Source of the DNA: Actinomycetota bacterium
GTDB lineage: Bacteria; Actinomycetota; Actinomycetes; Nanopelagicales; Nanopelagicaceae
Direction: 5' to 3'
Length of the DNA: 7,971 nucleotides
Assembly (NCBI GenBank): GCA_010032085.1
Contig: RGYL01000027.1
Coordinates: 1-7,971 of the forward strand
The notes below the pieces were generated by a model, which saw only the letters and a program-made list of their open reading frames with translations, searched no databases and was not told where the DNA came from. Made by a program: the position numbers and the translations under genes. Shown one piece after another: positions 6,702 through 7,971 of the stretch. Within the stretch, counting starts at the first letter, position 1. Each line of letters starts with the position of its first letter.

Positions 6702-6730
6702 AGGCTATGCGAGAGATGAGCGTGAGGGAA
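6702..6730 (-). promoter_or_regulatory. Weak promoter candidate for the sugar ATPase gene
   Basis: On the minus strand, TAGCCT (complement of 6702-6707) fits the loose actinobacterial -10 pattern TANNNT. TTCCCT (complement of 6725-6730) lies 17 nt upstream of it as a poor -35. Transcription would begin near 6695 and give a leader of about 60 nt that contains the 18-bp palindrome. The -10 pattern is common by chance, so this is only a candidate. Confidence 0.2.
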
Positions 6731-6761
6731 GAGGTTTTGGCCAGGATTCTCACCGCTCGGC

Positions 6762-6767
6762 TACCCT
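6762..6767 (+). promoter_or_regulatory. Possible -10 element of a leaderless or near-leaderless promoter for the CNNM/CBS gene
   Basis: TACCCT matches the loose actinobacterial -10 pattern TANNNT and ends 10 nt before the ATG at 6778. If used, transcription would begin within a few bases of the start codon. That would explain why no Shine-Dalgarno-like purine run occurs in the 20 nt upstream. No convincing -35 is present; TTGGCC at 6737-6742 is 19 nt away. Confidence 0.25.
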
Positions 6768-6777
6768 TAGCCGCTCT

Positions 6778-7971
6778 ATGGACCCCGATGGTGCCCTTTC
6801 GGTCGCTGGCCTAGCTAGCGACCTTTTCGTTGTACTCACTTTTATCCTGCTCGGCTCCATCTTCGTAGCCGCCGAGATCGCTCTCATCTCCCTTCGCGAA
6901 GGCCAAGTCAAAGCCTTAAGCGAGCAGGGTCGCCGCGGTCGCCGAGTCGCCTACCTCGCAAGCCATCCCAAGAATTTCCTAGCCGCTGTCCAGGTTGGGG
7001 TCACGCTCTCTGGATTCCTTTCAGCTGCCTTTGGCGCAGACCAACTTGGGGACTATCTAATCCCCTTGCTCATCAATTGGGGCTTATCTGAAAGTATCGC
7101 CGGCGCGCTATCACTAGTTCTCTTAACTCTCTTGATTGCCTATGTCTCTTTAGTTTTAGGCGAGTTAGTTCCGAAGCGAGTGGCTCTCCATAAGACCGAG
7201 AAGATTGCCCTAGCGGTTGCTACCCCCGTCTCAATCATCGGCGTCGTATTTAGACCGCTTATCTGGTTATTAGCGCATTCCTCAGATTTAGTGCTGCGCG
7301 CCTTCGGTATTGACCCCAAGGCTTCGCGCGAGGAGATAAGCGAAGAGGAGCTAGTTGATTTAGTCACCGGTCATAAAGCGTTGACTGAAGAAGAGCGGGA
7401 CATCGTTGAAGAAGTTTTCAATGCAAGTGATCGCTCAATTCATGAAGTAATGGTTCCAAGAACTGAAGTTGATTTTATGGATGCTGGTCTTTCGCTAAAT
7501 CAAGCAACAGCGATTGCCATTGAAAAACAGCATTCGCGCTACCCGGTTGTTCGGGGCAGTAGTGATGAGGTAATCGGCTTTATTCACGCTCGAGATTTAT
7601 TGGAGCGCCCAGATAACAGCAAGACGGTTATGGATCTAGTGCGTCCTATCATCTTTCTTCCCGGAACAAAAGGTGTTCTCCCTGCACTTACCGAGATGCG
7701 CTCGAAGCGTCAACAAATTGCTATCGTCCTTGATGAATACGGCGGTACTGATGGAGTCGTTACTATGGAAGATTTGGTAGAGACTCTCATAGGCGATATC
7801 CATGACGAATACGATGATCATTCGGAAGAGGTTTCAAACACTCAAAAAACCGGTGTATTTGAAATTGACGGGCTAATCGCACTTGATGATCTCGCTGAAC
7901 AGACGGGGGTTGAGGTTCCCGAAGGGCCTTACGAGACGCTAAGCGGATTTGTGATGCATGAATTAGGACGG
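6778..7971 (+). CDS. CNNM (DUF21) / CBS-pair / CorC-type membrane protein, 3'-truncated by window edge
   Basis: Membrane protein of the HlyC/CorC (CNNM-like) family, often annotated as hemolysin and in several studied cases linked to Mg2+ or Co2+ transport. The visible 398 codons have no stop and run off the right edge. The DUF21 membrane domain (about 13-178) begins LFVVLTFILLGSIFVAAEIALISLR, split here as hydrophobic helix 16-31 plus AAEIALISLR (31-40). It contains FLAAVQVGVTLSG (67-79) and LGELVPKRVAL (127-137). The acidic linker EERDIVEEVF (205-214) leads to the CBS pair (about 224-345) with VMVPRTEV, SRYPVV, GFIHARDLL and DEYGGTDGVVTMEDLVE. The CorC-type C-terminal domain starts near 358 and shows YETLSGFVMHELGR at the edge. 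The ATG at 6778 is the first start in frame that keeps the whole DUF21 domain. It has no Shine-Dalgarno sequence, so a leaderless transcript is possible. Codon use shifts within the gene: GC-rich third positions early, AT-rich later. The transported ion is not determinable here. Confidence 0.93.
   Translation, partial: MDPDGALSVAGLASDLFVVLTFILLGSIFVAAEIALISLREGQVKALSEQGRRGRRVAYLASHPKNFLAAVQVGVTLSGFLSAAFGADQLGDYLIPLLINWGLSESIAGALSLVLLTLLIAYVSLVLGELVPKRVALHKTEKIALAVATPVSIIGVVFRPLIWLLAHSSDLVLRAFGIDPKASREEISEEELVDLVTGHKALTEEERDIVEEVFNASDRSIHEVMVPRTEVDFMDAGLSLNQATAIAIEKQHSRYPVVRGSSDEVIGFIHARDLLERPDNSKTVMDLVRPIIFLPGTKGVLPALTEMRSKRQQIAIVLDEYGGTDGVVTMEDLVETLIGDIHDEYDDHSEEVSNTQKTGVFEIDGLIALDDLAEQTGVEVPEGPYETLSGFVMHELGR

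Noticed and set aside
6559..6753. Minus-strand open frame of 64 codons spanning the ATPase start and the intergenic region
   Set aside because: It overlaps the ATPase N-terminus in another frame, has no recognisable domain, and the ATPase has a well-placed ribosome binding site and full motifs. I treat it as a shadow.
1..7971. A novel defence, mobile or biosynthetic system
   Set aside because: Every substantial reading frame belongs to a recognisable core family, intergenic gaps are short, and no transposase, integrase, toxin, nuclease, repeat array or attachment site was seen.

Overview
The window looks like core chromosome from a small-genome actinobacterium of moderate GC. The gene order DUF6350/perM-like, purH, folD, DUF3017, mdh, icd is an actinobacterial arrangement. 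DUF6350 and DUF3017 are essentially actinobacterial families, and the compact spacing and non-high-GC codon use suggest a streamlined lineage such as the freshwater Nanopelagicales (acI). The phylum is well supported; the order-level guess is inference.

Left block, positions 1 to 5541, + strand: six genes read as one tightly packed run with junctions of -8, +9, -4, +18 and +10 nt. They are a 5'-truncated PerM-like membrane protein, purH (last two steps of IMP synthesis), folD (makes the 10-formyl-tetrahydrofolate that PurH uses), a small DUF3017 membrane protein starting with TTG, mdh (LDH-like malate dehydrogenase) and icd (homodimeric NADP-dependent isocitrate dehydrogenase). The run joins purine/one-carbon metabolism to the TCA cycle. 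In relatives such as Mycobacterium tuberculosis, purN sits between perM and purH; here it is absent and the two flanking genes overlap.

Right block, positions 5542 to 7971: a MsiK/UgpC/MalK-type sugar-importer ATPase on the - strand converges on icd with only 10 nt between stop codons. It has no permease or binding-protein gene in view, which fits a shared ATPase serving several importers. A 146-nt divergent intergenic region (6632-6777) follows. It holds an 18-bp near-perfect palindrome next to the ATPase ribosome binding site and weak promoter candidates in both directions. The last gene, on the + strand, is a CNNM/DUF21 plus CBS-pair plus CorC-type membrane protein that runs off the right edge without a stop.

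I saw no rRNA, tRNA, CRISPR array, insertion sequence, phage or defence gene, and no gene-free stretch over 300 bases. This is mostly ordinary housekeeping DNA. The points most worth a second look are the missing purN, the shortened and slightly divergent PurH, the palindrome upstream of the orphan ATPase, and the apparently leaderless start plus within-gene codon shift of the CNNM/CBS gene.
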